A stretch of DNA of 64,000 nucleotides from Vicugna pacos (taxonomy: Eukaryota > Chordata > Mammalia > Artiodactyla > Camelidae). The stretch lies in contig NC_133023.1 in NCBI RefSeq assembly GCF_048564905.1, forward strand, positions 6,029,001-6,093,000, given 5' to 3'. The notes under the pieces are model-generated. The model did no database searches. It had not been told where the DNA came from and saw nothing but the letters and a program-made list of their open reading frames with translations. Shown here piece after piece: positions 44,083 through 55,209 of the stretch; positions within the stretch are counted from its first letter, which is position 1; every line of letters starts with the position of its first letter. The position numbers and the translations under genes were made by a program.

Positions 44083-44088
44083 AATAAA
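44083..44088 (+). promoter_or_regulatory. TBL1X: Likely TBL1X polyadenylation signal AATAAA
   Basis: AATAAA within TCTTGAATAAATTGC, followed by a T-rich stretch. Cleavage is expected about 15-20 bases downstream. Confidence 0.6.
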
Positions 44089-47082
44089 TTGCTCTATTTT
44101 GATATTAGAGAACTTGGTGGTGTGCTTTTCTCATGTGGCCAGCAACTCTGGGCCCCGTGCTGACAGCACTCAGGGAAGGGGGACCCTGCATTTCCTGAGG
44201 GGGGGATCCCTGAGGGCGGCCGGCACGGTCCCACCAGTGAGCAGGGACAGAAGGTCGTGACGCAGGAGGACCAGCCGCCCCCGGTCACCTCACAAAGGGA
44301 GTGTTTTTCAGTACGTTTCCTTCTTTCAGGCTGGCTCTTTTAGAAGGTGGAAGCAAGTGAATTTTGTCGGGCAGGCTGGTTTCCCGGGAGTTCAGTTCAC
44401 GGCTGAGCTCCGAGCAATTGGAAGAACCTGTAAAGTCAGGGCGCGGGGGACGGGCCGTTCTTCCTGCGCAGGGCGCGGACAGACTCCTGGAGCCGTGGGC
44501 TCCGCCAGGTGTTTGCATTCGCCCCTTGAGTGAACTGGTGGGTGTGGCCCGGTTAACCGGCTGGCGGCGCGGAGGCGCACGGAGGCTGCGCACCGAGTCG
44601 CCCACACGGTCAGGCGCCATCTTCCCCACCCCATGCAGGCCGGGCCGCCCTGCACCCTTCCCGCCCAGCGTTGTCCGGGGTCCAGCCCTGCCTGCTTGGG
44701 CTTTTCCTGAAGCCCCGCACAGCGGACCGCGTGTGTTCCCCCGTGGTGGGCTTGCGCTGAGGCCCTGAGCGCCCTGAACCCTGCCACCGAAGCCAAGGGG
44801 AGGCGCTGCGGAGAGCCCGGGGGCAAACACCGTGGCCGGCAGCGAAGCTCGTGACAGAGTCGCCAGGAGAAACGTGCCCGGGACGCGGGCTTTGGTGGCG
44901 TCAGCCGCAGTGCTGGTGCCACGTCAACAGCTTCGAAGGGCCTTCTCCGTCCTGCGAAGGAAACGGGCTTGAGACCACACAGACCGTCCAGGGTTTACGT
45001 AAGTTCCGTCGTCACATACATGGAACCCTTTGCTGCAGGGGGTCAAAGGCAGTTTGGTCCCTTGAGGCTCCCACTTACTGGGGATCTGAGTTTCCACTCG
45101 CGAGCAGAGAACTTTCTTCTTGTAACTGCCCGTATCAGGTTGCTGCTCCTAGAGGCTCTCTGAGGTGTTGTTTTATTTCATGGGAAGGTCTCTGCGCACC
45201 TGTGGGTGCTGGTGCTGGTCACTTCTGCGGGACGCCCGGGAATCACTGCCAGGCGCATGGAAGGGGTGGGAGGGGGTGGGAAGCGGGTACGTCTCCTTAC
45301 ACGAGACTCAGAATTGGGTTTTTTTTTTTTTTTTTTTCCAGGCTGGCTCCTTTTTCTCCAGAGTCTCCATCCACTTTGAAGGTAAGACGCAGCTCCACCT
45401 GGAGGACAGCACAGGAGGCCTCGGGGGCTGGGAGGGCCGGGCTCTGCGGGGATTCCGGAGGCCAGGACTGTTGCAGTATTACCTCCCCCTAAAACGTGAA
45501 GCTGGTACTCTGGAGAATAGGGGCTCCTATTAGGACTACAGTTACTCACACAGAAGTTACTGAGAGAAACTCCACCAGAAATGCCCCAGTTGCAAACGAG
45601 GAGGAGGAGGGTATCTTTGGAACAGGGGAACTGGGTAGACGCGCTGAAACGCTTTTTAAGGCATGATAAGTTAGCTAGGCGGTAAATTAAAATCGAAACA
45701 GAAGCCACCTGGTAGGAGCAGTCTCCTCTTTCCACCCCACTACACTCCCAGCTACATGTCGCATCCAGCCACCCAGACTCCTGGCTGTGTGTCCCACACC
45801 CCTCACCTTTCCGAGCACTTCCGTCACTCCCACCACCATCGCTTTCTCTCCACCAGAGCACTCCCCTTAGCATCTTGGGGATTAATACCCTCTAGCATCT
45901 GCAAAACAACAAGACATCCCCTGCAGCACCAGCCTCAGAGGGCAGTTGCTTCAGACCAAGCGTTGTCTGCTGTCATCCCGTTTATCCGTGTGTCTGCTAT
46001 GCCCAGGAGTGACCTGATACCACCTTTGTCTCTGACCCTCGCTTCTGTGTCCTGGTGCGTAGCCATGGGTCTGTCCGCCCCAGTCAAAACCGCCCTGCCA
46101 GTTGTGCAGATACCCCGTCCACTACGAGGAGTCGCTTTAAGGAGACAGTCAGATCAGCATGGGTTCTAACTTGCAAGCTTCCAAATCTGCCTCTGGCTAA
46201 TGTAAGCCAGGAGGAATGAGTGAGGAGGGTACTGGGCAGCTCTGGGGAGTCTCTGGAGAACCAGGCTTGGAGACTGTGCAGACAGGAGCAGCCAAAATCA
46301 GGGTGCAGGATGGCATCCATGCAGATGCCCCCGGGCATAAACAGCACTGGGAGCTGCCCACAGGTCAGTACTGGACACTGGGCTGGCCCCGGAAAGCACA
46401 CCCAGGCTGCCTTCCACAGGGGATGTGCGCGCTGCCAACCCCTGTGCAGAAGTGCTCCTCCTGCCCGGCCCATTCCCTGGGGCGCTAGCGTCCAGCTTAG
46501 ACCCGGGACACGTGTCTGACTGGCTCTGTGAGGGCTGTTCCTTGCTTTAGCTGCGAGGGAGCCTGGGAAAGCGAGCGGCCCGCGTCTTTGCGCTAGAGTG
46601 GGGGTGGGGCTGTGCCCCGGTCAGTAGTGGGAGTCCTCAGGAGGGGCCTCTGAGGCTGGGGACAGGCACAAAATCCGTACAGAGATGAAGGCAGATGCCA
46701 CCCGGGAGAGCTAACTCCTTCACACCTCCTGGACACTTTGGGTCAGGGTGGCCGTGAGGCAGCTCAGGTCCATGTGAGTTGCGCAGACCTGGGCATCCCG
46801 GTCACAGCCTTGAGATGCCCTGAATCTATCTGCCGCCGCATGACTCCGAAAGCACAAGTCCAGAAGCATCCTGGACAGCTTTCCTACAGCGAAACGGAGT
46901 CCTCATCTTGATACGAAGAGGGGCGTCAGGCGGCAGAGCTGACTGCAGCGTCTCGAGGAGGAAACGGTGTCTTGCTTTTCTACACTTACGTAGGTGGCTG
47001 GTCTCCAGTGCATGTTACATACAGTATTTTTGCCCCCAAATATGTATATGCACACGTATATATTTATAATGTATAATTTTAT

Positions 47083-47185
47083 GTACAGTCGGCCCTCTGC
47101 ACTGCGGGCCCCCTCCCCCCGCGGATGCGGACCACGCAGATGCAGAGTATCTGCGTATTTTGGTGTCCGCGAAGGGCAACTCTCT
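47083..47185. mobile_element. Tigger-end-like relic
   Basis: ACAGTCGGCCCTCTGCA and a later CGCGGATGCGGACC resemble a Tigger terminal region. It lies between the two genes, next to the CTCF-like module. Confidence 0.5.
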
Positions 47186-47251
47186 ATATAATTTTATATA
47201 TATATATTTCATCTGATGGGAAGATGGAGCCGTGGGCAGTGGTCTGAGCAA

Positions 47252-47405
47252 AGTCAGGTTCGAAGGATTCCTCTGACCGCACCACCGCTCAGCGCCACGG
47301 GGGGCCCGAGGGCCAAATCGCGGACCCCAGCCCGCCCTCCTCTGCCCCCTGGTGGCGGGTGCGGGACGTGCCGCGCAGCCGCCCCGCGGGGCCCTCCGCC
47401 GCGGG
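47252..47405. repeat. CTCF-like module, copy A
   Basis: GGATTCCTCTGACC, ACCGCTCAGCGCCACG, CCCGCCCTCCTCTGCCCCCT and GCGCAGCCGCCC occur in the same order as in copy B at 48.48 kb. Copy A is much richer in CpG. Confidence 0.85.
47339..47358 (-). promoter_or_regulatory. CTCF-like motif in copy A
   Basis: CTCTGCCCCCTGGTGGCGGG. The reverse complement CCGCCACCAGGGGGCAGAG fits the CTCF core very well. No binding data. Confidence 0.55.
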
Positions 47406-47483
47406 GCCTTTGGCGTCTTCCCCGTCTGCCTCAGCACCATTCGCTAGAGGCGTTGTTCAGACAGAAGCCGCGTCAGGCCGGGC

Positions 47484-47909
47484 GCTCAGGCACAACTGCT
47501 TTATTCACTTTCCCAAGGACTTGGATCTGGCGCTCACGTTACAGGCAGACCAGAAAACCCCGCGTGCACGGAGACGACAGGAGCTGCGGAGAGCTTGGTC
47601 CAGGACTCTTCCTCCTCCCACCCCCAGCGCGCACTCACGGGCCACCTCTCCTCGCACAGGGGGTCCGCGGGAATCCGCCCTAACGGGACGACGACAGCAA
47701 GATCTGGGGGGACTACCCCCCGGGGCTGCGGTGACTGCAAGGCGAGAACACGGCTCTGAGGCGCGAGGAGCGTGGAGCCTGAGGAATACGAGGTCTGGGC
47801 CCCGTCGCGTCCTCTCACAGGTCTCCCCGCGGCTTTGCAATAGGTCCAACCTCATTTCCGCCGCGGGACGCACTTGTAACATGGATTTCAACGGTGCTGG
47901 CGTCGGAAC
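47484..47909 (-). CDS. GPR143: GPR143 exon 9: end of cytoplasmic tail, stop and 3' UTR
   Basis: On the - strand after a TTCCAG acceptor the exon reads SDASTVEIHVTSASRGGNEV, then GPIAKPRGDL and TGA (stop at 47817-47815). Human, as I recall, reads [20 protein letters not shown] and ends HGDL, so both ends of the tail match while the middle has drifted. It joins in frame to exon 8 through a split Gly codon. The 3' UTR is about 330 bases, to an AATAAA at 47505-47500. The exon lies 10.3 kb from exon 8 and could easily be missed. Confidence 0.9.
47500..47505 (-). promoter_or_regulatory. GPR143: GPR143 polyadenylation signal AATAAA
   Basis: AATAAA on the - strand within AGTGAATAAAGCAG, the first such signal after the stop. 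Cleavage is expected near 47484. Confidence 0.8.
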
Positions 47910-48483
47910 CTGGAAAGGGAGGGAGAGACCCGCCGTGGGATGGTTTCCACGTCCTGGCAGGTCTTTCACAAGCATCACAAACGCGTATTTTCTTAAGTTA
48001 CATGGTACTTTCACATACAGTTCATATTACGTGCTACTTTCATTTCACCGAAGGACACAACAAATCCCACAGAGCCATCTAGGGTGACTGAACGATCCTG
48101 CGTTCTTCCACCTCCCCTCCCCCGAACCACCCCGCTGGGTCTCAGCCAAACCGCGCGAGTGCTGCAGATCAAATGGAAACCGCCCCCGTTCACCCGGGGA
48201 AGCGCCGGAGCCCAAAGGGCGTCTCTTAGTATAACTAAGAATTGCCCTTTCGTGGCTGGTGCCACACGGTTTGGGAAGGGGAAGTCGGTAACAACCAGTA
48301 GAATGAAAGCAGACACCACTCCTGCGGGAGGAGTAATTGTGCAAGGTCTGTTTAACCATCCCAGTGACACACCGTCCTTCAGAACCCGTGGGAATCCTTC
48401 GGGACAGAGGTCAGAATTGTTCTTTTATTCAGCTAATATTCAGGCATGTCTGCCATAGGCCAGGTTCTGAGTCCACTCAGTTC

Positions 48484-48622
48484 CAGGGATTCCTTAAACT
48501 GTATCACTGCTCAGCACAACGTGGATCGGGGCTAAATCACTGATCCAAGCCTGCCCTCCTCTGCCCCCTAGTGGTGGATGAAGAACTTGCTGTGCAGCCG
48601 CCCAGCAAGGGTGCCGGAAACG
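48484..48622. repeat. CTCF-like module, copy B
   Basis: GGATTCCTTAAACTG, CACTGCTCAGCACAACG, GCCTGCCCTCCTCTGCCCCC and GTGCAGCCGCCC align to copy A in the same direction, about 1.2 kb away. Confidence 0.85.
48559..48577 (-). promoter_or_regulatory. CTCF-like motif in copy B
   Basis: CTCTGCCCCCTAGTGGTGG. The reverse complement CCACCACTAGGGGGCAGAG is a strong CTCF-core match with the same orientation as copy A. Confidence 0.55.
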
Positions 48623-50269
48623 GAGCTGGAAGACGCAGAGAAAGGTGCCCTTTTCAACGACGCACATGGGGCCAGTGACTGCCCCTCATGAAAACCTCCA
48701 AATACCCAACTCCCTCCACCAATAGGCCCGATAAACAGATGTTGACTGGAAAAGTACAGTGGGGTCACTGCCTTGACACCAGCTGGATGCAGCACAGGTA
48801 CCTCGGAGCATTAATTGAGTCTAATGTTTAAAGAAGAACAAGCACAACTCAGAAAGAGAAGCAGGCAGAGTTTTGGAGGACACTTAGGGAAGGAAAGAGA
48901 ATGCCAGCGTTGTATGGGCCAGAGGGGATGATGAGTTGTGCTTGGAAATGCCTGGGGCAGCCTGAGTTGCAGGAAGAGGTGACGATGTTACCAAGAAAAA
49001 GCAAGTCTGGGGCTGCAGTGTCCCACCACCACTGCCTCCCCCCTCATGGCCTGTGTAGGGGAGAGGCGCTCCAGGTTTTCTCCCAGGGCAGGATTAAGAT
49101 GAGTCTGGGAGAACGGAGGTCCGAGTAACTCAGACCAGGTATGATGCACCCACGAAGAGAGGGTAAAGGAATTTAGAAGTTGGGGAAGGACAGACTTTGT
49201 GGCCACGGACCCTGCAGCCAGACCCTGAAGAGCGTTTGGGTCGCCGAGCAGGGTGACAGGCGCAGACCCTTTGCTGAGCAGTGACCCTGCTCTGCCTGAG
49301 CCCAGGCCCCAGCTGGGACAGTTTCGAGAAAACACTTCCAGTTCTGGAACCAGGTTACTGCTGGGGTGCTGGTGGTGCCTCACAAAGGCTTGGTTCTCAC
49401 AGGGTCACCCCCTGTTTATGAAGATGTCCTGGGCTCATGGGAACTTGTGTGCGATTTCTGTAGTCGTCATAGAAAGACTCTGCGCTGGTATGCCACAGCA
49501 GGGGGGAGGGGGTTGGGATCAAGGTCTGGGCTGAGGAGCCCGCCCAGCCCATGACCTCACACTTGGGGACACGCTCTGTACCCTGTGGCTTTCCCAGAGT
49601 TCCTGCCTCCTTCACCCTCCCCCTGGGGCTCCACGGAGATTCCCTTTGTGCCTGAGCAACTGCCAGCCCCGCCCGCGCCGAGTTGGCCAGCTGCTTGCCA
49701 CCCTGGGCTTTCTGGCAGGCATGCCTGTCCAGGGGTTTTCTGTTCTGGTCTCATGGGTCTCCTCAAAGAGAGAATGTGCAGGCGGAGCAAGTCTCCCAGA
49801 AGCTGACTTGGCGAGGCTGCTCCTGGGGTGTGTGGACTAATCTTCTACTGGTGCAGTGTGAGTACCCGACAAGCGTCCTTGCAGGAGAGGCAGATGCTGG
49901 CGACCTCACGGCGCCAAGGGCCAAGCCCCTTCCTAACAACTCCCTAGAAGGAGCTTTGCGAGCTAGGGAGGTTCTTGGGAAATTCCTGGCCCCATGGAGA
50001 TCTAACAGGTGGGAAGGCATGTTGGCTGTCTCCTGTGCCTCAGCTATTGTTCTTGGATCTCTCAAATCAGGAACCTCAACCAGGGGACTTGGAGCATCAG
50101 CCACAGAGAACATATGCCACCTGGGCCTGGCTGCCCTTCAAGCTGTTGAATTTGATCTAGCCCACCACCCCCCCCCCGCCCCGAGTCAGAGGCCCAGGCT
50201 GTGTTCTCTCCTGCACTCTCCTAGCAAGTACAACCCGGGGGACACCTGGTGTTACGAGGAGGGCAAGTG

Positions 50270-53200
50270 ACAGCACAGAGAACTGTAGAAGACTAAGAGC
50301 AAGATGGATGAGAGAACAGAGGAATGTGGAAGATAATAGGGAAGCATGGGAGAGAACAGAGGATTTGGGTAAAGAAACAAGAATTGTGGGAAGAGGCAGA
50401 ATGGCATGTGGGGAGGACAGAATAATGACAGGCAGGGAGTCAAGGGAGAGTAGAAATTGTGAGAGAAGAGAAAAATGTGGGGAGACAAAGGATGATGGGG
50501 GAAAACAAATTGTGAGAAAGAATGGGGATTCTGGAGAGAATAAGGAACTGTGAGAGAGAAGGAGTTACGGTGGAAGACAAATACGAGGAGAGAAAATGTG
50601 TGGAGAGATGGAATGTGATAAAAAACAGAATCATAGAAGAAAACAGATTAGTTAGAGACGATGAAGAATCCAGAATTGTGGGAGAAAATGCAACACTGGG
50701 AAAGAAAAGGGATGGGACAGACTGAGGAATTCCGGGAGAGAATGGAGAATTATGCAACAGAGAATTGTGGGAGACACGGAATTATGGGAGGGTATGAAAC
50801 TCTGGGAGAAGTAGGGATTTGTAAGAAAGATATAGGGCTGTAAGGGAAAGGGGAGGTGTGATATCTTCATGCACAGAAAGAGGAATGGTGGTAAACATGA
50901 TGAATTGTGGGAGGTGTGACAGCTAGTGGCAGAGAATGAGGAATTGTGGAACCTGTGGCAACTTACGGCACAGAATGAGGAAATGTGGGGGTGGCAACTT
51001 GTGGCAGAGCATGAGGAATGGTGTGAGGTGTGGCAACTTGTGGCAGAGAATGAGGAATGGTGGGAGGTGTGGCACTTGTGGCAGAGAATGAGGAGTTGCG
51101 GGAGGTGTGGCAGATGTGGCACAGAATGAGAAATGGTGGGAGGTGTGGCAACTTGTGGCAGAGAATGAGGAGTTGTGGGAGGTGTGGCAACTTGTGGCAG
51201 AGAATGAGGAATGGTGGGAGGTGTGGCACTGTGGCAGAGAATGAGGAGCTGTGGGAGGTGTGGCAGATGTGGCACAGAATGAGGAATGGTGGCAGGTGTG
51301 GCAGCTAGCGGCAGAGAATGAGGAATGGCGGGAGGTGTGGCACTTGTGGCAGAGAATGAGGAGTGGTGGGAGGTGTGGCAACTTGTGCCAGAGAGTAGAA
51401 ATTGTGGGAGGTGTGGCACTTGTGGCAGAGACTAGAAGTTGTGGGAGGTGTGGCACTTGTGGGAGAGAATGAAGAATGGTGGGAGGTGTGGCACTTGTGG
51501 CAGAGAATGAGGAATGGTGGGAGGTGTGGCAGCTAGTGGCAGAGAATGAGGAATGATGGGAGGTGTGGCACTTGTGGCAGAGAATGAGGAATGGTGGGAG
51601 GTGTGGCAACTTGTCACAGAGAATGAGGAATGGTGGGAGGTGTGGCAACTTGTGCTAGAGAGTAGAAATTGTGGGAGGTGTGGCACTTGTGGCAGAGACT
51701 AGAAGTTGTGGGAGGTGTGGCAGATGTGTCACAGAATGAGGAATGGTGGGAGGTGTGGCACTTGTGGCACAGAATGAGGAATGGTGGGAGGTGTGGCAGC
51801 TAGTGGCAGAAATGAGGAATGGTGGGAGGTGTGGCACTTGTGGCAGAGAATGAGGAATGGTGAGAGGTGTGGCATTTGTGGCAGAGAATGAGGAATGGTG
51901 GGAGGGGTGGCAACTTGTAGCAGAGTGTAGAAATTGTGGGAGGTGTGGCAGATGTGTCACAGAACAAGGAATGGTGGGAGGTGTGACAGTGACAGAATGA
52001 GGAATGGTGAGAGGTCTGGCAGCTAGTGGCAGAGAATGAGGAATGGTGGGAGGTGTGGCACTTGTCGCAGAGAATGAGGAATGGTGGGAGGTGTGGTACT
52101 TGTGGTAAAGAATGAGGAATGGTGGGAGGTGTGGCAACTTGTGGCAGAGAGTAGAAGTTGTGGGAGGTGTGGCAGATGTGTCACAGAATGAGGAATGGTG
52201 GGAGGTGTGGCACTTGTGGCAGAGAATGAGGAGTTGTGGGAGGTGTGGCAGCTTGTGGCACAGATCGAGGATTGGTGGGATGTGTGTCAACTTGTGGCAC
52301 AGACTGAGGAATGGTGGAAGGTGTGGCACATGTGACACACAGTGAGGAATGGTGGGAAGTGTGGCAGCTTGTGGTACAGAATGAGGAATGGTGGGAGGTG
52401 TGGCAACTTGTGGCAGAGAATGAGGAATGGTGGGAGGTGTGGCAGCTTGTGGCACAGAACGAGGAATGGTGGGAGGTTTTGCAGATGTGGCAGAGATGAG
52501 GAATGGTGGGAATTTTGGCAACTTGTGGCACAGACTGAGTAATTGTGGAAGGTGTAGAAGCTTGTGGCAGAAACAGGAATTGAGGAAGGTGTCACAGCTC
52601 GTGGCAGAGTTGCTGGAATTGTGAGGTGTGGCCATCTTTGGCACAGAATGAGGAATGGCAGGAGGTCTGGCAACTGTGGTACAGAATGAGGAATTGTGGG
52701 AGGTGTGGCAATTTGAGGCACAGAATGAGGAATGGTAGGAGGTGTGGCAGCTAGTGGCAGAGAATGAGGAGTTGTGGGAGATGTAGCAACTTGTGGCACA
52801 GAATGAGGAATTGTGGAAGTTGTCACAGCTTGTGGCACAGAATGAGGAATGCTGGGAGGTGTGACAGCTAGTGGCAGAAAATGAGGGATTCAGGGAGGTG
52901 TGGCAGCTTGGCAGAGAATGAGGAATAGTAGAAGGTGTGGCAACTTGTGGCACAGAATGAGCAATTGTATAAGGTGTCACAGTTTGTGGCAGAGTATATG
53001 GAATTGTGGGAGGTGTGGCAACTTGTGGCACAGAATGAGGAATGGTGGGAGGTGTGGCAGCTAGTGGCAGAGTTGAGGAATGGTGGGAGGTGTTACAGCT
53101 AGTTACAGAGAATGAGGAATTGTGGAAGGTGTGGCAACTTGTGGCAGAGAATGAGGAGCTATGGGAGTTGTGGCAGCTTTTGGGAGAAGCGTGGAATTTT

Positions 53201-54350
53201 GATATAAAGAGGCAATTCTGGAAAAGAAATTACTGGAAGAACAGAGGACTGTAGGATAAATAGTTTCTGAAAACAATCCTGGAAAATAAAATGGTGATTG
53301 AGCTCACAACAAAGAACTGAGAACAGTGGGAAAGCAGAATTGTGTGAGCAAATAGAGACTTCAGGGAGAAACAAGGAATTGTGAGAAGAGAAGGGAATGT
53401 GAGAGAGAATATGGAACCGTGGGTGACATGAAATTGTGTGAGAAAATGGGGAATTTCGGGATGTGTGGTGGCTTACTGTAGAGAATATGGAATTGTGGGA
53501 GGCGTGGACTTGTGTGGCACGTGTGTAACTGCTGTGGAAGTGGTGGGTATTGGGAGAAATAGAGCACTGTGGGAAAGAGAAGGGAGTGTGGGATAGGATG
53601 GAAAATTATGGTACCCAGAGTGTATTGTGGGGTAATGTAGAGTGTATGTAGAAGTGGAGAATTGTGGAAAAGGCAAGGGGTTGTGGGAGAAAATGTAGAG
53701 TTACGGGACAGAGAGGGAACTGTGAGAGAGATGGGGAATTGCGGGACATGGGGGTAACTGTGAGGCAGCTGCGGAAGTGTGGGAGAAAGAGTACAGCAGA
53801 GAGTGTAGCAGAAGGGAGGGATTATGGGGGAGAATGCAGAAGTGTCCGGGGAATATTGCGAAACAGAAGGTATGGGGTCGGGGGTGCGGACAGAGAATGT
53901 GGCAGAAACAGCATCATAGGAAAGATGGGTTTGGTTGAAAACAGAATTGCCGAAGGGAGGTCTACGAGAGACGAGGAAGAACACAGTTGCGGGAGGAATG
54001 GGGAATCCTGGGGATCTGAGAGAAATGGGTGTTGTGGGAGAGAACAGGAATTGCAGGCAAGACAAGGGCTCAAGGGAGAGAGGAATCCAGGAGAAACGGA
54101 ATTGGGCGAACTACAGGCGTTACGGGAGAAGCAGGGTATTGCGGGAGAAGTAGCGCACGGTGGGAGACGAGGACCTTCGCACAGGAAGGCGCGCTGTGGG
54201 AAGCACGGGGTGAGGGCGGAGGCAGGGGAACTGCGGCAGAGGCGGAGTACCGCGGGGGAGGCAGACCGCGCGGGCACTGGCGTACTGCGGGAAGGGCAGT
54301 CGCGGGAGAGCACGGGCACGCGGGAGAGACACGCTTACCCCCGTCAGCCC
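50270..54350. repeat. Minisatellite block, 38/39-bp core with degenerate flanks
   Basis: The core (about 50914-53160) is a head-to-tail array of roughly 58 units of 38 or 39 bp with consensus pieces GCAGAGAATGAGGAATGG and TGGGAGGTGTGGCAACTTGT. Units differ at one joint (CAACTTGT, CACTTGT, CAGCTAGT, CAGATGTG). Both flanks (50270-50910 and 53160-54350) are the same purine-rich, GAATTGTGGGAGA-type sequence but strongly diverged, as expected for old edges around a younger, homogenised core. It lies wholly in GPR143 intron 8. On the GPR143 strand the units contain almost no stops, so long Pro/His/Ser-rich open frames arise by chance. Confidence 0.93.
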
Positions 54351-54445
54351 ACCCACTAGGTTCTGAGTAGGCCGCAGGCCTCCTGCCTGGGAACGCGCTA
54401 CCTGTGCTCCGCCCCGAGCACAACCTGCTCGGTCCCCCACACGCC

Positions 54446-54519
54446 GCGCGTCTCAGCCCTGCCCACTGGCCGCAGCCCTTACGCGCGTCTCAGCCCTGCC
54501 CACTGGCCGCAGCCCTTAC
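54446..54519. repeat. Exact 37-bp tandem duplication
   Basis: GCGCGTCTCAGCCCTGCCCA...GCAGCCCTTAC occurs twice head to tail with no difference. It lies just outside the minisatellite block, in GC-rich DNA. Confidence 0.93.
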
Positions 54520-55209
54520 GTCCCGCATGCATCTTGTCCACGGACCCGGTGGCCATGCCCCTCCCCTTGCCACGGCCAGGGAAGGCCCACACGCCCACGC
54601 CCTCCCACCCAGGCCCCTGCCTACGACGTGCCCCCGTTGTGGCCCCTCCACCCCTGCACACTGAGGCAGGCTTCTGTGCTCCTCCGGACACCCCTCCCCA
54701 GGGCACACCCCAAGCCCCATGGTGGCCCCGCCCCCGCCGGAGCCACGCCCCTTCCCTCGCGGTGGGGGTGGGGTAACGGGATCCTGGGCGCCTTGCAGGA
54801 GCAGGGGCGCCGATCCCCTGAGAGATACAACCCCCACCCTCCCCACTTTGAAGCTAATGGTAAGACTGACGTATCATCAGATCCTGATCTTTACCCGCGC
54901 GAGCAGAGAGGAAAGTGTCCTGGTTAAGGGAGGGCGGGACACCTGACACTAAGCTTCCGAATGCTCCTGGGTGAGGAAATGATAGTTTCAGGTTTTCCGG
55001 TGTTCATAAGATGAAAATCAAGCAGGTATTTGTTCATTTGTGAGAAGTGTCTTTTTTGTTGACTTTTAGTCCCAAGGGACATTCTAATTCCCTACAAAGG
55101 TGGTATTTTGAACGAAGTTGTCATAAGGGATTACACACAGATCTCCTCAACGTCAACTGTTGCCATGGTCATGAAGCATCACCCCATCAGTTCTCCCACA
55201 CTTACTCAC

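Larger units (their letters stand above)
40740..44105 (+). other. TBL1X: TBL1X 3' UTR (extent inferred)
   Basis: Sequence after the TAA shows no further coding exon. The first strong AATAAA on this strand with a plausible downstream context is at 44083, giving a UTR of about 3.4 kb, which fits my recollection of the long human UTR. It includes a CTTC microsatellite (41.40 kb) and a C-rich run (41.52 kb). An earlier polyadenylation site cannot be excluded. Confidence 0.6.
44106..47483. other. Intergenic gap between convergent TBL1X and GPR143
   Basis: About 3.4 kb separates the inferred 3' ends. It holds a CpG-dense block (about 44.43-44.9 kb), a run of about 18 T at 45.32 kb, a Tigger-end-like piece at 47.09 kb and copy A of the CTCF-like module at 47.25 kb. 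I find no gene in it. Confidence 0.65.

Noticed and set aside
51655-53031. 458-codon open frame on the - strand as a gene
   Set aside because: It lies entirely within the minisatellite, all three frames are open for compositional reasons, and there is no start context or conserved domain.
50914-53160. CRISPR-like array
   Set aside because: There are no unique spacers. Units are contiguous variants of one sequence, and the genome is mammalian.
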